A stretch of 64,000 nt of DNA from Hyphomonas adhaerens MHS-3 (GCF_000685235.1 NZ_ARYH01000001.1:1736001-1800000); one strand, 5' to 3'; numbered from the stretch's first letter, positions 27,748-36,841 are shown. Numbers and translations are program-made. The notes: a model not told the origin generated them from the sequence alone.

Positions 27748-27826
27748 AAATATGTTGCGGAAGCGAAGGAAAAAGCGTATAAGCTCCCCTAGGGTAAGCG
27801 CAGGGTAGTTTATAAAGGAACGATCG

Positions 27827-28252
27827 ATGACCAAGGCAAAGACAGCTAGCACCGCAAAGCGCGCAAAGGCCGAAGCCAGCGCAGCTACGGACACAACCAC
27901 CAAGATGCTGGGCGAAGGCATGGAACAGTTTTCCGGATTTGCCGGCATGTTTGGCGATTATGCCGAAACCGGTCTGAAAGCTTTCAGCGAGCGCACCGCG
28001 GCTTCGACCGACATGGCGCGCGAGATCGGCAGCCGGAACATGGACTTCTTCACCAAGTCGCTTGAGCAGAGCGTTGAAGTCACACAGGCGATCACTTCCG
28101 CAAAAGATGTGCGCGAAGTGATGGAAATTCAGGCCGGATTTGCGAAAAACATGTTTTCCGCATATACAAAAGAAATGAACGCCCAGGCAGAACTTTGCAT
28201 GTCTGCATGGCGCAGCGCCGCCAAGCCTTTCATGGGCTTCGCTGCGAAATAA
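27827..28252 (+). CDS. Phasin family protein
   Basis: The 141-residue protein has an alanine- and lysine-rich N-terminus, then a phasin_2-like helix-rich region: MEQFSGFAGMFGDYAETGLKAF and a helix ending NMFSAYTKEMNAQAELCMSAW. Phasins coat polyhydroxyalkanoate granules and control their number and size. AAAGGAA precedes the ATG. A strong terminator follows at 28302. No PHA synthase gene lies in the window. Confidence 0.88.
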   Translation: MTKAKTASTAKRAKAEASAATDTTTKMLGEGMEQFSGFAGMFGDYAETGLKAFSERTAASTDMAREIGSRNMDFFTKSLEQSVEVTQAITSAKDVREVMEIQAGFAKNMFSAYTKEMNAQAELCMSAWRSAAKPFMGFAAK

Positions 28253-28301
28253 GCTTCTGGGATCGGGCCACACCGCCTGATTGTAGAGTGCAGTAGACTG
28301 G

Positions 28302-28335
28302 AAAGAGCCGGACCTGATTGGTCCGGTTCTTTTGT
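28302..28335 (+). terminator. Rho-independent terminator after phasin gene
   Basis: AAAGAGCCGGACC, loop TGATT and GGTCCGGTTCTTT form a 13-bp stem with one G-U pair, followed by TGTT. It begins 50 bases after the phasin stop and should end that transcript. Confidence 0.85.
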
Positions 28336-28427
28336 TCCGGGGGCACGATTCGGCCGGTCCGGCCCCAAGCTGCAGGCCCGAAAAAAACCGGATTGGCCAG
28401 TCTGACACAACGGGATTAGATGCCACC

Positions 28428-28838
28428 ATGTCACGTCTACCTGATCTGATTGAGTTTCCCGCGCTGAAGCGCCCCGCACGGCCGAACAATTGCCTGATCG
28501 CTCCGGAAGGCTTTGCCGGCATGGTGCGGGTTGATGAAACGGCACCTGTTTTCGACAAGACGCCAAAGCAGGTTTTTGACGTCGTGATGGACCTGGTGCT
28601 GGAGCGGGTGGAGTGGCGTTTACGTGCGTCAGACCCGGATACGCTGCGAATTTCGTTCATCGCGGTGACGCCACTGCTTAAATTCAAGGACGATGTTTAT
28701 GTCCAGGCCGTGCCGGTGGACGGTGAGGCCGGCCGGTCCAGCGTGGCCATATATTCCGGTTCGCGCATTGGGTATTCCGATCTCGGAACCAACGAAAAAC
28801 GGGTGAAGGAACTGCTCGAATTGATAGGTACACGTTGA
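28428..28838 (+). CDS. DUF1499 family protein
   Basis: I start at the ATG at 28428; the open frame upstream runs through the phasin terminator and is not coding. The 136-residue protein contains the DUF1499 pattern PNNCLIAPEGF early, then FDKTPKQVFDVVMDLVLE, and SGSRIGYSDLGTNEKRVKELL at the end. The family function is unknown; some members are lipoproteins, but this one has no signal peptide. It lies 87 bases before clpS. Confidence 0.8.
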   Translation: MSRLPDLIEFPALKRPARPNNCLIAPEGFAGMVRVDETAPVFDKTPKQVFDVVMDLVLERVEWRLRASDPDTLRISFIAVTPLLKFKDDVYVQAVPVDGEAGRSSVAIYSGSRIGYSDLGTNEKRVKELLELIGTR

Positions 28839-28924
28839 GCACGCATGCCTTAAAAGCAGGCAGGAAATGAATTTGCCGCGTGTTACATCTTCAATCTCGC
28901 CCTGAACCGTATATCTTAAGAGTC

Positions 28925-29305
28925 ATGAGCAAGGGCATTCCGCATTACCGAATGAACGATCCCGAGCCGCCGGCACCGCCCGGCGACGGAGGAACAGGCG
29001 ACGACGGGATCGAGTATGGCCTGTCCACGCAGACCCGCGTGCGCACCAAGAAGCCCTCGCTCTATCGCGTGCTGTTGCTCAATGATGACTACACGCCGAT
29101 GGAATTCGTCGTGTTCATTCTCGAGCGGTTTTTCAATCGCTCGCGAGAGCAGGCGACCCGCATCATGCTTCACGTGCATCAGAAGGGCGTCGGCCTGTGC
29201 GGGGTCTACACATATGAGGTGGCCGAAACAAAGGTTGCCCAGGTGCTTGACCTTGCGAAACGGCACGAACACCCTCTCCAATGTGTCATGGAGAAAGACG
29301 ACTAG
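28925..29305 (+). CDS. clpS: ATP-dependent Clp protease adaptor ClpS
   Basis: The 126-residue protein carries the ClpS core: [20 protein letters not shown] with the Asp-Asp pair that binds N-degron amino groups, [21 protein letters not shown], and a C-terminal [14 protein letters not shown] 35-residue disordered N-terminal extension precedes it, as expected for a tail that enters ClpA. I start at the ATG at 28925. ClpS delivers N-end-rule substrates to ClpAP. The clpA gene follows after 26 bases. Confidence 0.95.
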   Translation: MSKGIPHYRMNDPEPPAPPGDGGTGDDGIEYGLSTQTRVRTKKPSLYRVLLLNDDYTPMEFVVFILERFFNRSREQATRIMLHVHQKGVGLCGVYTYEVAETKVAQVLDLAKRHEHPLQCVMEKDD

Positions 29306-29331
29306 ACCTCTAACCCCGGAAGGCTTCCACA

Positions 29332-31650
29332 TTGCCACGCTTGTCCCCCTCCTTGGAAACGGCTCTCGAAAAGGCCCTCACTCTGGCCTCCGAACGCGAG
29401 CATGAGTATGCAACGCTCGAGCATCTCTTGCTGGCCCTGACAGATGATGAGCACGCCAAGGAAGTGATGGGGGCCTGCAAGGTCGATATAGAAGTCCTGA
29501 CCGCAGAGCTCGTCCGCTACATTGATGACGAACTGACCAGCCTGATCGTCGAAGACGGCGAAGGCCGCGTCCAGCCGACCGCCGCCTTCCAGCGGGTGGT
29601 CCAGCGCGCTATTCTGCACGTCGAAAGTTCCGGCCGGGATGAAGTGACCGGCGCGAATGTCCTGGTCTCCATCTTCTCCGAGCGTGAAAGCCACGCTGCC
29701 TACTTCCTGCAGGAGCAGGACATGACCCGCTATGACGCGGTCAACTTCATCTCGCATGGCGTGGCCAAGCAGCCGGGCATGTCCCGCCCGTCCAGCCCGC
29801 GCGGTGCAGAGCCTGCCGAAGAAGAGGCCGTGAAGCAGGGGCACGAGGCGCTCGATGCCTATTGCGTGAACCTCAATGCCAAGGCCCGTGCCGGCAAGAT
29901 CGATCCGCTGATCGGCCGCGACATGGAAATCAACCGCTGCATCGAGGTGCTTTGCCGGCGGAACAAGAACAACCCAATTCTCGTGGGCGATCCCGGTGTC
30001 GGCAAAACGGCCATCGCGGAAGGCCTGGCCAAGAAGATTGTCGATGGCGAAGCGCCCGAAATCCTCAACGAAGCCATCATCTGGTCGCTCGACATGGGCG
30101 CCCTTCTGGCGGGGACCCGCTATCGCGGTGACTTCGAGGAACGCCTGAAGTCGGTCATGAAGGAGCTGGAGCAGCAGGAGAAAGCGATCCTGTTCATCGA
30201 CGAGATCCACACGATCATCGGTGCGGGCGCGACCTCCGGTGGAGCCATGGATGCATCGAACCTGCTGAAGCCTGCCCTTCAAAGCGGCGGTCTGCGCTGC
30301 ATGGGTTCGACCACGTTCAAGGAATACAAGCAGCACTTTGAGAAGGACCGGGCCCTGTCCCGCCGGTTCCGCAAGATCGACGTGGTGGAGCCGACTGTGG
30401 CGGATGCCATCAAGATCCTGACCGGGCTGAAGTCCCGCTTCGAGGATTTCCACGGCCTTCGCTACACGAATGACGCGATCAAATCGGCTGTGGAACTGTC
30501 CGACCGCTACATCACCGACCGCAAATTGCCGGACAAGGCGATTGATGTGGTCGATGAAGCCGGCGCAGCGCAATGGCTGCTCCCGGCGAGCAAGCGGAAG
30601 AAGACCGTCGGCGTGCGGGATGTCGAGGCCGTCGTGGCCAAGATTGCCCGCATTCCTCCGAAACAGGTATCGACCGACGATGCCGAAGCGCTCCGGTCGC
30701 TCGAGTCCGATCTCAAGCGCGTGGTGTATGGTCAGGATGAAGCCATTGAGGCGTTGTCTGCTTCGATCAAGCTGGCCCGTGCCGGCCTGCGCGAACCGAA
30801 CAAGCCGATCGGCTCCTACCTGTTCGCGGGCCCGACCGGTGTCGGCAAGACCGAAGTCGCCAAGCAACTCGCCTCGATCATGGGCGTCGAGATGCTGCGC
30901 TTCGACATGTCGGAATACATGGAACGGCACACCGTTTCCCGCCTGATCGGCGCGCCTCCGGGCTATGTCGGCTATGACGAAGGCGGCCTGCTGACCGATG
31001 GCGTCGACCAGCACCCGCATTGCGTGCTGTTGCTCGACGAAATCGAGAAGGCTCACCCGGACCTGTTCAATATCCTGCTGCAGGTGATGGACAATGGCTC
31101 GCTCACCGATGCGAACGGCCGCAAGGTCGACTTCCGCAACGTGGTCGTCATCATGACGACCAATGCGGGCGCGTCGGATGCCGCGAAGAATGCCATCGGC
31201 TTCGGCGCCGGCAAGAAGGATGACGAGCAGGACGAGGCCATCAAGCGCCTGTTCACGCCGGAATTCCGCAACCGTCTCGATTCGGTGATCACCTTCGGTG
31301 GCCTGACCCCGGAAATCATCGACCGCGTGGTCGAGAAGTTCATCCTGCAGCTGGAAGTCCAGCTGGAAGACCGCAACGTCTCGATCGAGATCTCCAAGGC
31401 GGCCCGCGACTGGCTGGCCAAGCGGGGCTTCGACGCCGACATGGGCGCCCGGCCTCTGGCCAGGACGATCCAGGAACACGTCAAAAAGCCGATGGCGGAG
31501 GAACTCCTCTTCGGCGAGCTTCAGAAGGGCGGCGTTGTCCATATCGACATCGACAAGGACGACGACAGCAAGCTGGCCTTCAAATACGTGGCCGAAAAGC
31601 CGAAGAAGAAGAAACCGGCTGCCAAGAAAGGTTCTCAGGAACCTGCCTGA
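29332..31650 (+). CDS. clpA: ATP-dependent Clp protease ATP-binding subunit ClpA
   Basis: The 772-residue AAA+ unfoldase begins at TTG 29332; its [15 protein letters not shown] start aligns well with family N-termini. It has a Clp N-domain (residues 1-145), a first AAA+ module with Walker A GDPGVGKT near 220, a second with GPTGVGKT near 501, and a lysine-rich tail ([12 protein letters not shown]). The [14 protein letters not shown] stretch takes the place of the ClpP-docking IGL loop (residues 618-620 in E. coli); its IGF form is common in ClpA relatives. It pairs with ClpP, which is not encoded here, and with ClpS. Confidence 0.95.
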   Translation: MPRLSPSLETALEKALTLASEREHEYATLEHLLLALTDDEHAKEVMGACKVDIEVLTAELVRYIDDELTSLIVEDGEGRVQPTAAFQRVVQRAILHVESSGRDEVTGANVLVSIFSERESHAAYFLQEQDMTRYDAVNFISHGVAKQPGMSRPSSPRGAEPAEEEAVKQGHEALDAYCVNLNAKARAGKIDPLIGRDMEINRCIEVLCRRNKNNPILVGDPGVGKTAIAEGLAKKIVDGEAPEILNEAIIWSLDMGALLAGTRYRGDFEERLKSVMKELEQQEKAILFIDEIHTIIGAGATSGGAMDASNLLKPALQSGGLRCMGSTTFKEYKQHFEKDRALSRRFRKIDVVEPTVADAIKILTGLKSRFEDFHGLRYTNDAIKSAVELSDRYITDRKLPDKAIDVVDEAGAAQWLLPASKRKKTVGVRDVEAVVAKIARIPPKQVSTDDAEALRSLESDLKRVVYGQDEAIEALSASIKLARAGLREPNKPIGSYLFAGPTGVGKTEVAKQLASIMGVEMLRFDMSEYMERHTVSRLIGAPPGYVGYDEGGLLTDGVDQHPHCVLLLDEIEKAHPDLFNILLQVMDNGSLTDANGRKVDFRNVVVIMTTNAGASDAAKNAIGFGAGKKDDEQDEAIKRLFTPEFRNRLDSVITFGGLTPEIIDRVVEKFILQLEVQLEDRNVSIEISKAARDWLAKRGFDADMGARPLARTIQEHVKKPMAEELLFGELQKGGVVHIDIDKDDDSKLAFKYVAEKPKKKKPAAKKGSQEPA

Positions 31651-31690
31651 CGCAACAGCAAATTAGTTGGCGGATTGCCGCGACGTTATG

Positions 31691-31718
31691 GGGCCGTGCC
31701 GGAAGGTACGGCCCTTTT
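31691..31718 (+). terminator. Rho-independent terminator after clpA
   Basis: GGGCCGTGCC, loop GGAA and GGTACGGCCC form a 10-bp stem with one G-U pair, followed by TTTT. It lies 40 bases after the clpA stop. Confidence 0.85.
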
Positions 31719-31778
31719 CGTGCTCGCATCCTCCGGCACGGGTGCTTATGCTCGCGGGAAAATACCGGGAGGAAATAA

Positions 31779-32984
31779 ATGTCCGATAGCCAGGTGCACG
31801 GCACATGCGATCCGCGCTTCGAGGAAGTGAAGCGCGAACTCGAAAAGAATCTTGCAGAGCGCGGCGAGGTCGGCGCGTCAGTCTGCCTGTCCGTGAATGG
31901 CGAAACGCTGGTGGACCTTTGGGGCGGCATGGCCAACCCCGAATCCAATGACCCCTGGCAGGAAGACACGATCTCCATCGTCTTCTCCTGCTCCAAGGCG
32001 GCGACGGCGATCTGCGCGCATATCCTGATCGACCGGGGCGAACTCGATCCCGATGCGCTGGTCTCGGAGTATTGGCCGGAATTTGCGAAGAACGGCAAAG
32101 AGAAGACCACGGTTCAGATGATGCTGAACCATGAAAGCGCCCTGCCAACCTTGCGCGATCCGGTGAAGCCGGGCGGGTTTGCCGATTGGGATTACATGGT
32201 CCAGCGCATGGCAGACGAGGAACCGTTCTGGGAACCCGGCACCCGCAATGGCTATCACATGATCAATTTCGGCTGGACGGTTGGCGAACTGGTGCGCCGC
32301 GTGTCCGGCAAGTCGCTCGGCACATTCTTCCGGGAAGAAGTGGCGGAGAAGACCGGCGCCCGCTTCTGGCTGGGCCTTCCGGAAACGGAAGATGTCCACA
32401 TTGCCCCGATCCGCCAGTATGAGCCGAAGCCAGGCGACGAGGCGACGGAGTTCGGCATCAAGCTGATGACCGATCCGGAATCGATCCAGCACAAGAGCTT
32501 CATGAATACAGGCGGATGGGATTTCAATGACCGCAAGGGCCAGGCCGCTGAAATCGGCGGCGGTGGCGGCTTGTCAAACGCGCGCGGGCAGGTGGCGATG
32601 TACACACCGCTGGCCACCGATGACGGATCATTGGTGTCGGAAGACCGTCTCAACAACATGACCATGGTGTCGACGGCGACGCATCGTGATGCGACGCTGC
32701 TTATTCCGACGCGGTTTGCGTCCGGCTTCATGAAGTCGATGGACAACCGGAAGCGCAAGATGGGGCCGGGCACCAGCGCGATCATCGGCGAGCGGGCCTT
32801 CGGGCATGTCGGGGCCGGCGGGTCCATCGGGTTTGCCGATCCTGATTGCGGTCTCGCCTTCAGCTATACGATGAATCAGATGGGCAATGGCATTCTACTG
32901 AATGACCGTGGGCAGAGCCTGATCGATGCGGCCTACCGGTCGCTCGGTTATCGGACGAATGCCCCCGGTGCCTGGGTGAAATAG
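31779..32984 (+). CDS. Serine hydrolase, beta-lactamase (class C)/EstB-like family
   Basis: The 401-residue protein has the SxxK motif SCSK (Ser70, Lys73), a tyrosine motif at Tyr159 in NGYHMIN and a late GHVGAGGS replacing KTG. There is no signal peptide, so it should be cytoplasmic. These features fit the EstB/beta-lactamase-related esterases rather than true AmpC enzymes. GGGAGGA precedes the ATG. Substrate unknown; probably a carboxylesterase. It is followed by a small lipoprotein gene on the same strand. Confidence 0.87.
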   Translation: MSDSQVHGTCDPRFEEVKRELEKNLAERGEVGASVCLSVNGETLVDLWGGMANPESNDPWQEDTISIVFSCSKAATAICAHILIDRGELDPDALVSEYWPEFAKNGKEKTTVQMMLNHESALPTLRDPVKPGGFADWDYMVQRMADEEPFWEPGTRNGYHMINFGWTVGELVRRVSGKSLGTFFREEVAEKTGARFWLGLPETEDVHIAPIRQYEPKPGDEATEFGIKLMTDPESIQHKSFMNTGGWDFNDRKGQAAEIGGGGGLSNARGQVAMYTPLATDDGSLVSEDRLNNMTMVSTATHRDATLLIPTRFASGFMKSMDNRKRKMGPGTSAIIGERAFGHVGAGGSIGFADPDCGLAFSYTMNQMGNGILLNDRGQSLIDAAYRSLGYRTNAPGAWVK

Positions 32985-33050
32985 TCCGGATTTCCGGAAT
33001 GGCCCGCCGCATGGTACGCTCGCCGCGAGGGTGGTGGAGGAACATGCGTG

Positions 33051-33578
33051 ATGCGGTATGCCGGTCTGTGCTCAATACTCCTGCTGATACCCGCCGCGTG
33101 TGACGATGCGGCAGGGTCGGCTTATCCGGGTGGTTCGTCCCCGATTGCGGTCGAGGGGGCCGATCCGGAAACGCCGTCCCCAGAGGATTCGCGTAGCGAA
33201 ACTGTAACAGATGCTGCAGGAACGGCAGATGTTTCCGCCTCCGCCGCAGCGGAGGATCTGGAGGCGCGGGCGGCATCGCTCGGCCTGACACAAGAGATGG
33301 ATTTCACTTGCGTTAGCGAGGGCGGCAATGACGGCGACAGTGCGCATGTCGTGCTCTACGGCAATGAAGAGCTGGCCGCCGTGCTGATTCCCCGAAAGGT
33401 GAATGTGCCGCTTTACCTGGACTGTTCGCCCACACGGATCGGTCCGGAATGCAGCGATGGCGTGTTCACAGCACTGATCAACACGCTTGAGGACAAAGCC
33501 CGGTTTGACGGCCTCGATGACGCTGCGCCGCTGACCTGCACTCTGGTGCAGCCGGGGCGGCCGCCTGACGTGGAATAG
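33051..33578 (+). CDS. Hypothetical lipoprotein
   Basis: The protein of about 175 residues opens with a lipoprotein signal (SILLLIPAAC, lipobox cysteine near residue 17). A low-complexity acidic, proline- and serine-rich linker to about residue 75 comes next, then a small domain with four cysteines (DFTCVSEGG, YLDCS, GPECSDG, LTCTL) that could form two disulfides. GGTGGAGG lies 10 bases before the ATG. I recognise no family. Membrane anchoring and an extracytoplasmic place are well supported; function is not. Confidence 0.75.
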   Translation: MRYAGLCSILLLIPAACDDAAGSAYPGGSSPIAVEGADPETPSPEDSRSETVTDAAGTADVSASAAAEDLEARAASLGLTQEMDFTCVSEGGNDGDSAHVVLYGNEELAAVLIPRKVNVPLYLDCSPTRIGPECSDGVFTALINTLEDKARFDGLDDAAPLTCTLVQPGRPPDVE

Positions 33579-33603
33579 GCGGCGCCGGCCTCACTGACCG
33601 CGA

Positions 33604-34863
33604 TCAGCCATCGTCGTCGGCTTCGCCAATGCCGCGGCGTTTCCCGGTATTTTCGATCATTTGTTGTGCACGGGCCACGCCTTCGCTGCGGGCCGGCGGG
33701 GCCATGATTTCCGGCGGATCGGTTTGCTGCATGTAGATTGTCCGGCTCGGGAAGGCGAAGCCCGTGCCGGCCTTCTCGATGATGTCCATGACCACGACGG
33801 CAAACTCTTCCTTGATCGCGAGCCACTCGCCCCAGTTCTTCGTGTGGGTGAAGGTGTAGATGAGAAAGTCGATGGAGCTGGCGTTGAAATTGTCGACGCG
33901 CACGAACAGCGCCGCTTCAGGCGGTTTGACGAAGCGGTCATCATTCCACAGCCAGGCTTCGATCTCGTCCCGGATGTATTTCAGCTGCTCGACCGTTGTG
34001 CGGTATTCGACGCCGATGGCCCATTTGATCCGCCGGTAGGTCATGCGGGAAAAGTTCGTCACCGCGGCGTCTGACAGGGCGCTGTTGGGCACATAGACCG
34101 GGCTCTTGTCGAATCTGCGGATCAGGGTTGAGCGGAAATTGATTTTCTCCACCGTGCCTTCGACGACCCCGTCCACCTTGATCCATTCGCCCGGCACGAA
34201 ACGTTTCTCGGTAATGATCAGGATGCCGGAGATCAGGTTCTTGAACAGGTCCTGCGCGCCAAGGCCGACGGCAATGCCCAGAACGCCAAGGCCGGCCAGG
34301 AGCGGCGCGATCTGGATGCCCCACTGTTCGGCCACAGCGCCGAGGCCCAGAACGACGAGAAGCACCTGAAGCGCTTTCACCATCCAGTCGACCGCCGCCG
34401 AAGACAGCGCGTTGCGCAGCGTGCCGAACAAGAACTCGAAGGCGTTCACGGCGCGGGCCAGGGTCCAGAACACGGCCAGCGTAATGACCGAGCGCAGGAT
34501 GCGGTCGGCATAGACTTCCGCCTCGCCCGATATGTCGGTGACCTGAAGCGCGATATAAATGCCGATGATGACCGGTACGACCTTCAACGGCGTCGCGATC
34601 GAATTGACCAACGCATCGTCGAACCGTGTTTTGGTGCCGGCCGTGAGCCGCATGATGGAAGACACGATGATTCGCGCGAACAGGCCGCGCACCAGCAGCG
34701 CGATGACCACAATCAGGACAGCCGTAATGATCTCGCCATAGGTCAGGCCATAATTGCCCTGGTTCCAGATGGTGGCGATATAGCTCGCGGCGTCCCTCGC
34801 CCATTGCGGCGCATTCTGATCGAACCAGCCACCGATGGACTGGAACTGGGCGATATTTTCCAT
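33604..34863 (-). CDS. MscS family mechanosensitive ion channel
   Basis: The ATG at 34863 with AGGGGAA upstream is preferred over longer frames that run into the neighbouring gene. The 419-residue protein has about four to five membrane segments. The pore-lining helix follows the MscS pattern (PLLAGLGVLGIAVGLGAQDLFKNLISGILII), then the beta domain GEWIKVDGVVEGTVEKINFRST with VYVPNSALSDAAV. It should open under membrane tension and release solutes during osmotic downshock. The C-terminal tail has an extra 50-residue polar end. Confidence 0.92.
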   Translation of the reverse strand: MENIAQFQSIGGWFDQNAPQWARDAASYIATIWNQGNYGLTYGEIITAVLIVVIALLVRGLFARIIVSSIMRLTAGTKTRFDDALVNSIATPLKVVPVIIGIYIALQVTDISGEAEVYADRILRSVITLAVFWTLARAVNAFEFLFGTLRNALSSAAVDWMVKALQVLLVVLGLGAVAEQWGIQIAPLLAGLGVLGIAVGLGAQDLFKNLISGILIITEKRFVPGEWIKVDGVVEGTVEKINFRSTLIRRFDKSPVYVPNSALSDAAVTNFSRMTYRRIKWAIGVEYRTTVEQLKYIRDEIEAWLWNDDRFVKPPEAALFVRVDNFNASSIDFLIYTFTHTKNWGEWLAIKEEFAVVVMDIIEKAGTGFAFPSRTIYMQQTDPPEIMAPPARSEGVARAQQMIENTGKRRGIGEADDDG

Positions 34864-34898
34864 TCTGGTTCCCCTTGGGCTTGGTGTTCCCTGTGGTG

Positions 34899-35516
34899 TC
34901 AGTGGCGCAATCTGCCCCGACTCCTGTGTTTCGGCGGCTGCGGCACATGGCCCTCGCGCCACTCGCCGGGCTGGAGGTTGCCGAGTTCCCACTCGCCAAT
35001 GCGAACCCGGACCAGCCGCAGCGTCGGATGGCCGACGGTGGCCGTCATCCGGCGGACCTGGCGGTTACGGCCTTCCGTGATGGTGAGTTCGATCCAGCTG
35101 TCGGGCACGGACTTCCTGTACCGGATCGGCGGCACGCGCGGCCAGAGGGTTTCCGGTGCGGGCAGGGCGCTGGCTTTCGCCGGTGCGGTCAGGCCATCGG
35201 AGAGGTCCACGCCGTCGCGCAGGCGCTGCAGGGCGGCCTCATCCGGCACGCCTTCCACCTGTGCCCAATAAGTCTTGGGCATCTTGTTCGCTGGATTGGC
35301 GATGCGGTGCTGCAGGCGGCCATCATTGGTGAGAATCATCAGGCCTTCGGAGTCCTGGTCCAGCCGGCCGGCCGGATAGACGCCCGGAATGTCGATCAGT
35401 TCCGACAGGGTGCGCCGCTTCGATCCGGCGTTTCCCCGGTCGGTGAACTGCGAAAGCACCCCGAAGGGTTTGTTCAGCAGGAGGAGCCGCGTTTCCTGAT
35501 CGGTAGTCCGCGTCAC
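34899..35516 (-). CDS. rluE: Ribosomal large-subunit pseudouridine synthase, RsuA/RluE family
   Basis: The 205-residue protein lacks an S4 domain. It has the catalytic motif PAGRLDQDSEGLMILTNDG (Asp near residue 52), KTYWAQVEG and EGRNRQVRRM. These match the RluE/RsuA/RluB group; the short length without S4 best fits RluE, which modifies U2457 of 23S rRNA. It overlaps the kdsA stop by 4 bases, so the two are translationally coupled. The RluE rather than RluB/F assignment is by length and may be wrong. Confidence 0.86.
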   Translation of the reverse strand: MTRTTDQETRLLLLNKPFGVLSQFTDRGNAGSKRRTLSELIDIPGVYPAGRLDQDSEGLMILTNDGRLQHRIANPANKMPKTYWAQVEGVPDEAALQRLRDGVDLSDGLTAPAKASALPAPETLWPRVPPIRYRKSVPDSWIELTITEGRNRQVRRMTATVGHPTLRLVRVRIGEWELGNLQPGEWREGHVPQPPKHRSRGRLRH

Positions 35517-36361
35517 GCAGCAACCACCTCGTGCACCGCCTTGAGGGTTGTCAGCAGGCCTTCGGCGTCAGAAATCGGCAGGCAGCTCGGCCCGTCGCAC
35601 AGCGCCTTGTCCGGATCGGTGTGGAATTCGAGGAAGACGCCGTCCGCGCCAGCGGCAATGGCTGACTTGGCGATGATCGACACCCCGTCCCGGCGTCCGC
35701 CTGTGGAAGCGCCTGCCGTGCGCGGGTCGGCCCCTGGCAGCTGGACGGCATGAGTTGCGTCGATGGTCACCGGGCAGCCGAGTTTCTGCATCTCCGCAAT
35801 GCCCAGCATGTCGACGACCAGATTGTTGTAACCGAAGCTGGAGCCGCGCTCGCAAAGGATCACGCCGACCTCGGCCGCCTCGCCGATCTTGGAGACAATA
35901 TTCTTCGTGTCCCATGGCGCGATGAACTGGGCTTTCTTCACCTGCACGATGCCGCCAGCCGCTGCGGTGGCTTTTGCGGTGGCGACGACCAGGTCCGTCT
36001 GCCGGCAAAGGAAGGCCGGGATCTGGACGATGTCCACCACTTCGGCGACCGGTTCGGCCTGGCCGGGTTCATGCAGGTCCGCGCAGATCGGCACGCCCAG
36101 CTTGGCTTTGACACTCGCCAAGGTCTTCAGGCCCGATTCCATGCCCGGTCCGCGATAGGATTTGATCGAGGAACGATTCGCCTTGTCGAAGCTGGCCTTG
36201 AACACATAAGGCAGGCCGAGCGCAGCGCAGATCCGCTTCAGTTCCGTGCCGATTTCAAGGGCGAGTCCCTCATCTTCCAGCACGTTCAGGCCCGCGATCA
36301 CGGACAATGGCTTTCCCGTCCCGATGGTCCATCCGGAGGCGGTGTGGGTGAGGACGGTCAT
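35513..36361 (-). CDS. kdsA: 3-deoxy-8-phosphooctulonate synthase (KDO-8-P synthase)
   Basis: The ATG at 36361 with AGGGAGA upstream gives 282 residues, the normal KdsA length; further upstream frame is unrelated. Visible family motifs include IAGLNVLED at the start, FKASFDKANRSSIKSYRGPG, ADLHEPGQAE, VKKAQFIAPWDTKN, CERGSSFGYNNLVVDM and DATHAVQLPG. The enzyme condenses arabinose-5-P with phosphoenolpyruvate to KDO-8-P for LPS. Its partner isomerase lies at 25.4-26.4 kb. Confidence 0.95.
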   Translation of the reverse strand: MTVLTHTASGWTIGTGKPLSVIAGLNVLEDEGLALEIGTELKRICAALGLPYVFKASFDKANRSSIKSYRGPGMESGLKTLASVKAKLGVPICADLHEPGQAEPVAEVVDIVQIPAFLCRQTDLVVATAKATAAAGGIVQVKKAQFIAPWDTKNIVSKIGEAAEVGVILCERGSSFGYNNLVVDMLGIAEMQKLGCPVTIDATHAVQLPGADPRTAGASTGGRRDGVSIIAKSAIAAGADGVFLEFHTDPDKALCDGPSCLPISDAEGLLTTLKAVHEVVAA

Positions 36362-36475
36362 TGGCGGTTCTCCCTTAAGAATCCTGCAAGCCAGATAGCC
36401 GAATAGCGCCCCGGCGCGAACCCGTTTCGGCCAGCGATGGGGCCGATAGAGCCTGAAAAGGCTGCCGGAATCAAA

Positions 36476-36501
36476 GAAGCCGCCCAGATGGGGGCGGCTT
36501 C
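36476..36501 (-). terminator. Rho-independent terminator of the 26-codon small gene
   Basis: On the minus strand GAAGCCGCCCCC, loop ATCT, and GGGCGGCTTC form a stem of at least 10 bp followed by TTTGATT. It lies 58 bases past the small gene's stop and before the kdsA start, isolating the small gene as its own unit. Confidence 0.75.
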
Positions 36502-36558
36502 CGTGAGTCCGTTGAGGACAATGGTCCCGGCAGCGTTTCAGCGTGCCGGTACAAATCT

Positions 36559-36639
36559 CTAGGCACTGACCGGAGGCTGCTCCAGCCAGACACCATAGGA
36601 CTTGGACCACTTGGCCTCACCTGGTTTCTCACTCGACAT
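36559..36639 (-). CDS. 26-residue small protein with perfect Shine-Dalgarno
   Basis: ATG at 36639 to TAG at 36559 encodes 26 residues: MSSEKPGEAKWSKS followed by YGVWLEQPPVSA. The start is preceded by AAAGGAGGTGATCC, fully complementary to the 16S rRNA tail. The peptide is soluble, with two tryptophans, a proline pair and no cysteine, and it does not resemble PqqA or another precursor I know. A 5'-UTR hairpin (36681-36699) and a downstream terminator make a compact transcription unit of roughly 250 bases. The role is unknown; a leader for kdsA is unlikely because a terminator lies between them. Confidence 0.65.
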   Translation of the reverse strand: MSSEKPGEAKWSKSYGVWLEQPPVSA

Positions 36640-36653
36640 GGATCACCTCCTTT
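36640..36653 (-). promoter_or_regulatory. Extended Shine-Dalgarno of the small gene
   Basis: Minus strand AAAGGAGGTGATCC lies directly against the ATG. It pairs with the full GGATCACCTCCTTT tail of 16S rRNA, far longer than any other ribosome site in the window. The absence of spacing is unusual: GGAGG is 6 bases from the start codon, which is still normal. Confidence 0.8.
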
Positions 36654-36680
36654 CAGGCGCGCAACAGGCGCGTACTTTTT

Positions 36681-36699
36681 GTCCGGGACCATCCCGGAC
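36681..36699 (-). promoter_or_regulatory. 5'-UTR hairpin of the small gene
   Basis: GTCCGGGA-TGG-TCCCGGAC is a perfect 8-bp stem 41 bases before the small gene's ATG. On the minus strand it is followed by AAAAAG rather than T residues, so it does not act as a terminator for that transcript. It may stabilise the mRNA or regulate it. On the plus strand no T run follows either. Confidence 0.55.
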
Positions 36700-36779
36700 G
36701 ACTCAGAGTTAAGCATGATTTGCGCCATGCAAAAGTTAAGAACGCGACTTTTTGGCCTAAATTTGCGTGATGAACAGAA

Positions 36780-36812
36780 AACGCCCGGATGCCGGGAAGA
36801 CATCCGAGCGTT
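36780..36812 (-). terminator. Rho-independent terminator of the RcnB-like gene
   Basis: On the minus strand AACGCTCGGATG, a nine-base loop and CATCCGGGCGTT form a 12-bp stem with one G-U pair, followed by TTCTGTT. It starts 30 bases after the RcnB-like gene stop. Confidence 0.8.
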
Positions 36813-36841
36813 CACCAAGCGGGCAGGACGCCCGATCAGCC

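Noticed and set aside
26291-27808. 505-residue plus-strand ORF opposite dacA
   Set aside because: Antisense to a clear dacA gene; no signal, motif or ribosome site.
28332-28427. Upstream extension of the DUF1499 gene
   Set aside because: The extended frame starts within the phasin terminator and lacks family similarity; the ATG at 28428 fits better.
29302-31542. 746-residue minus-strand ORF opposite clpA
   Set aside because: A shadow of clpA, with repetitive composition and no domain.
36640-36654. Fragment of a 16S rRNA gene
   Set aside because: Only the final 15 bases match; upstream sequence does not, and the reverse strand is a Shine-Dalgarno.
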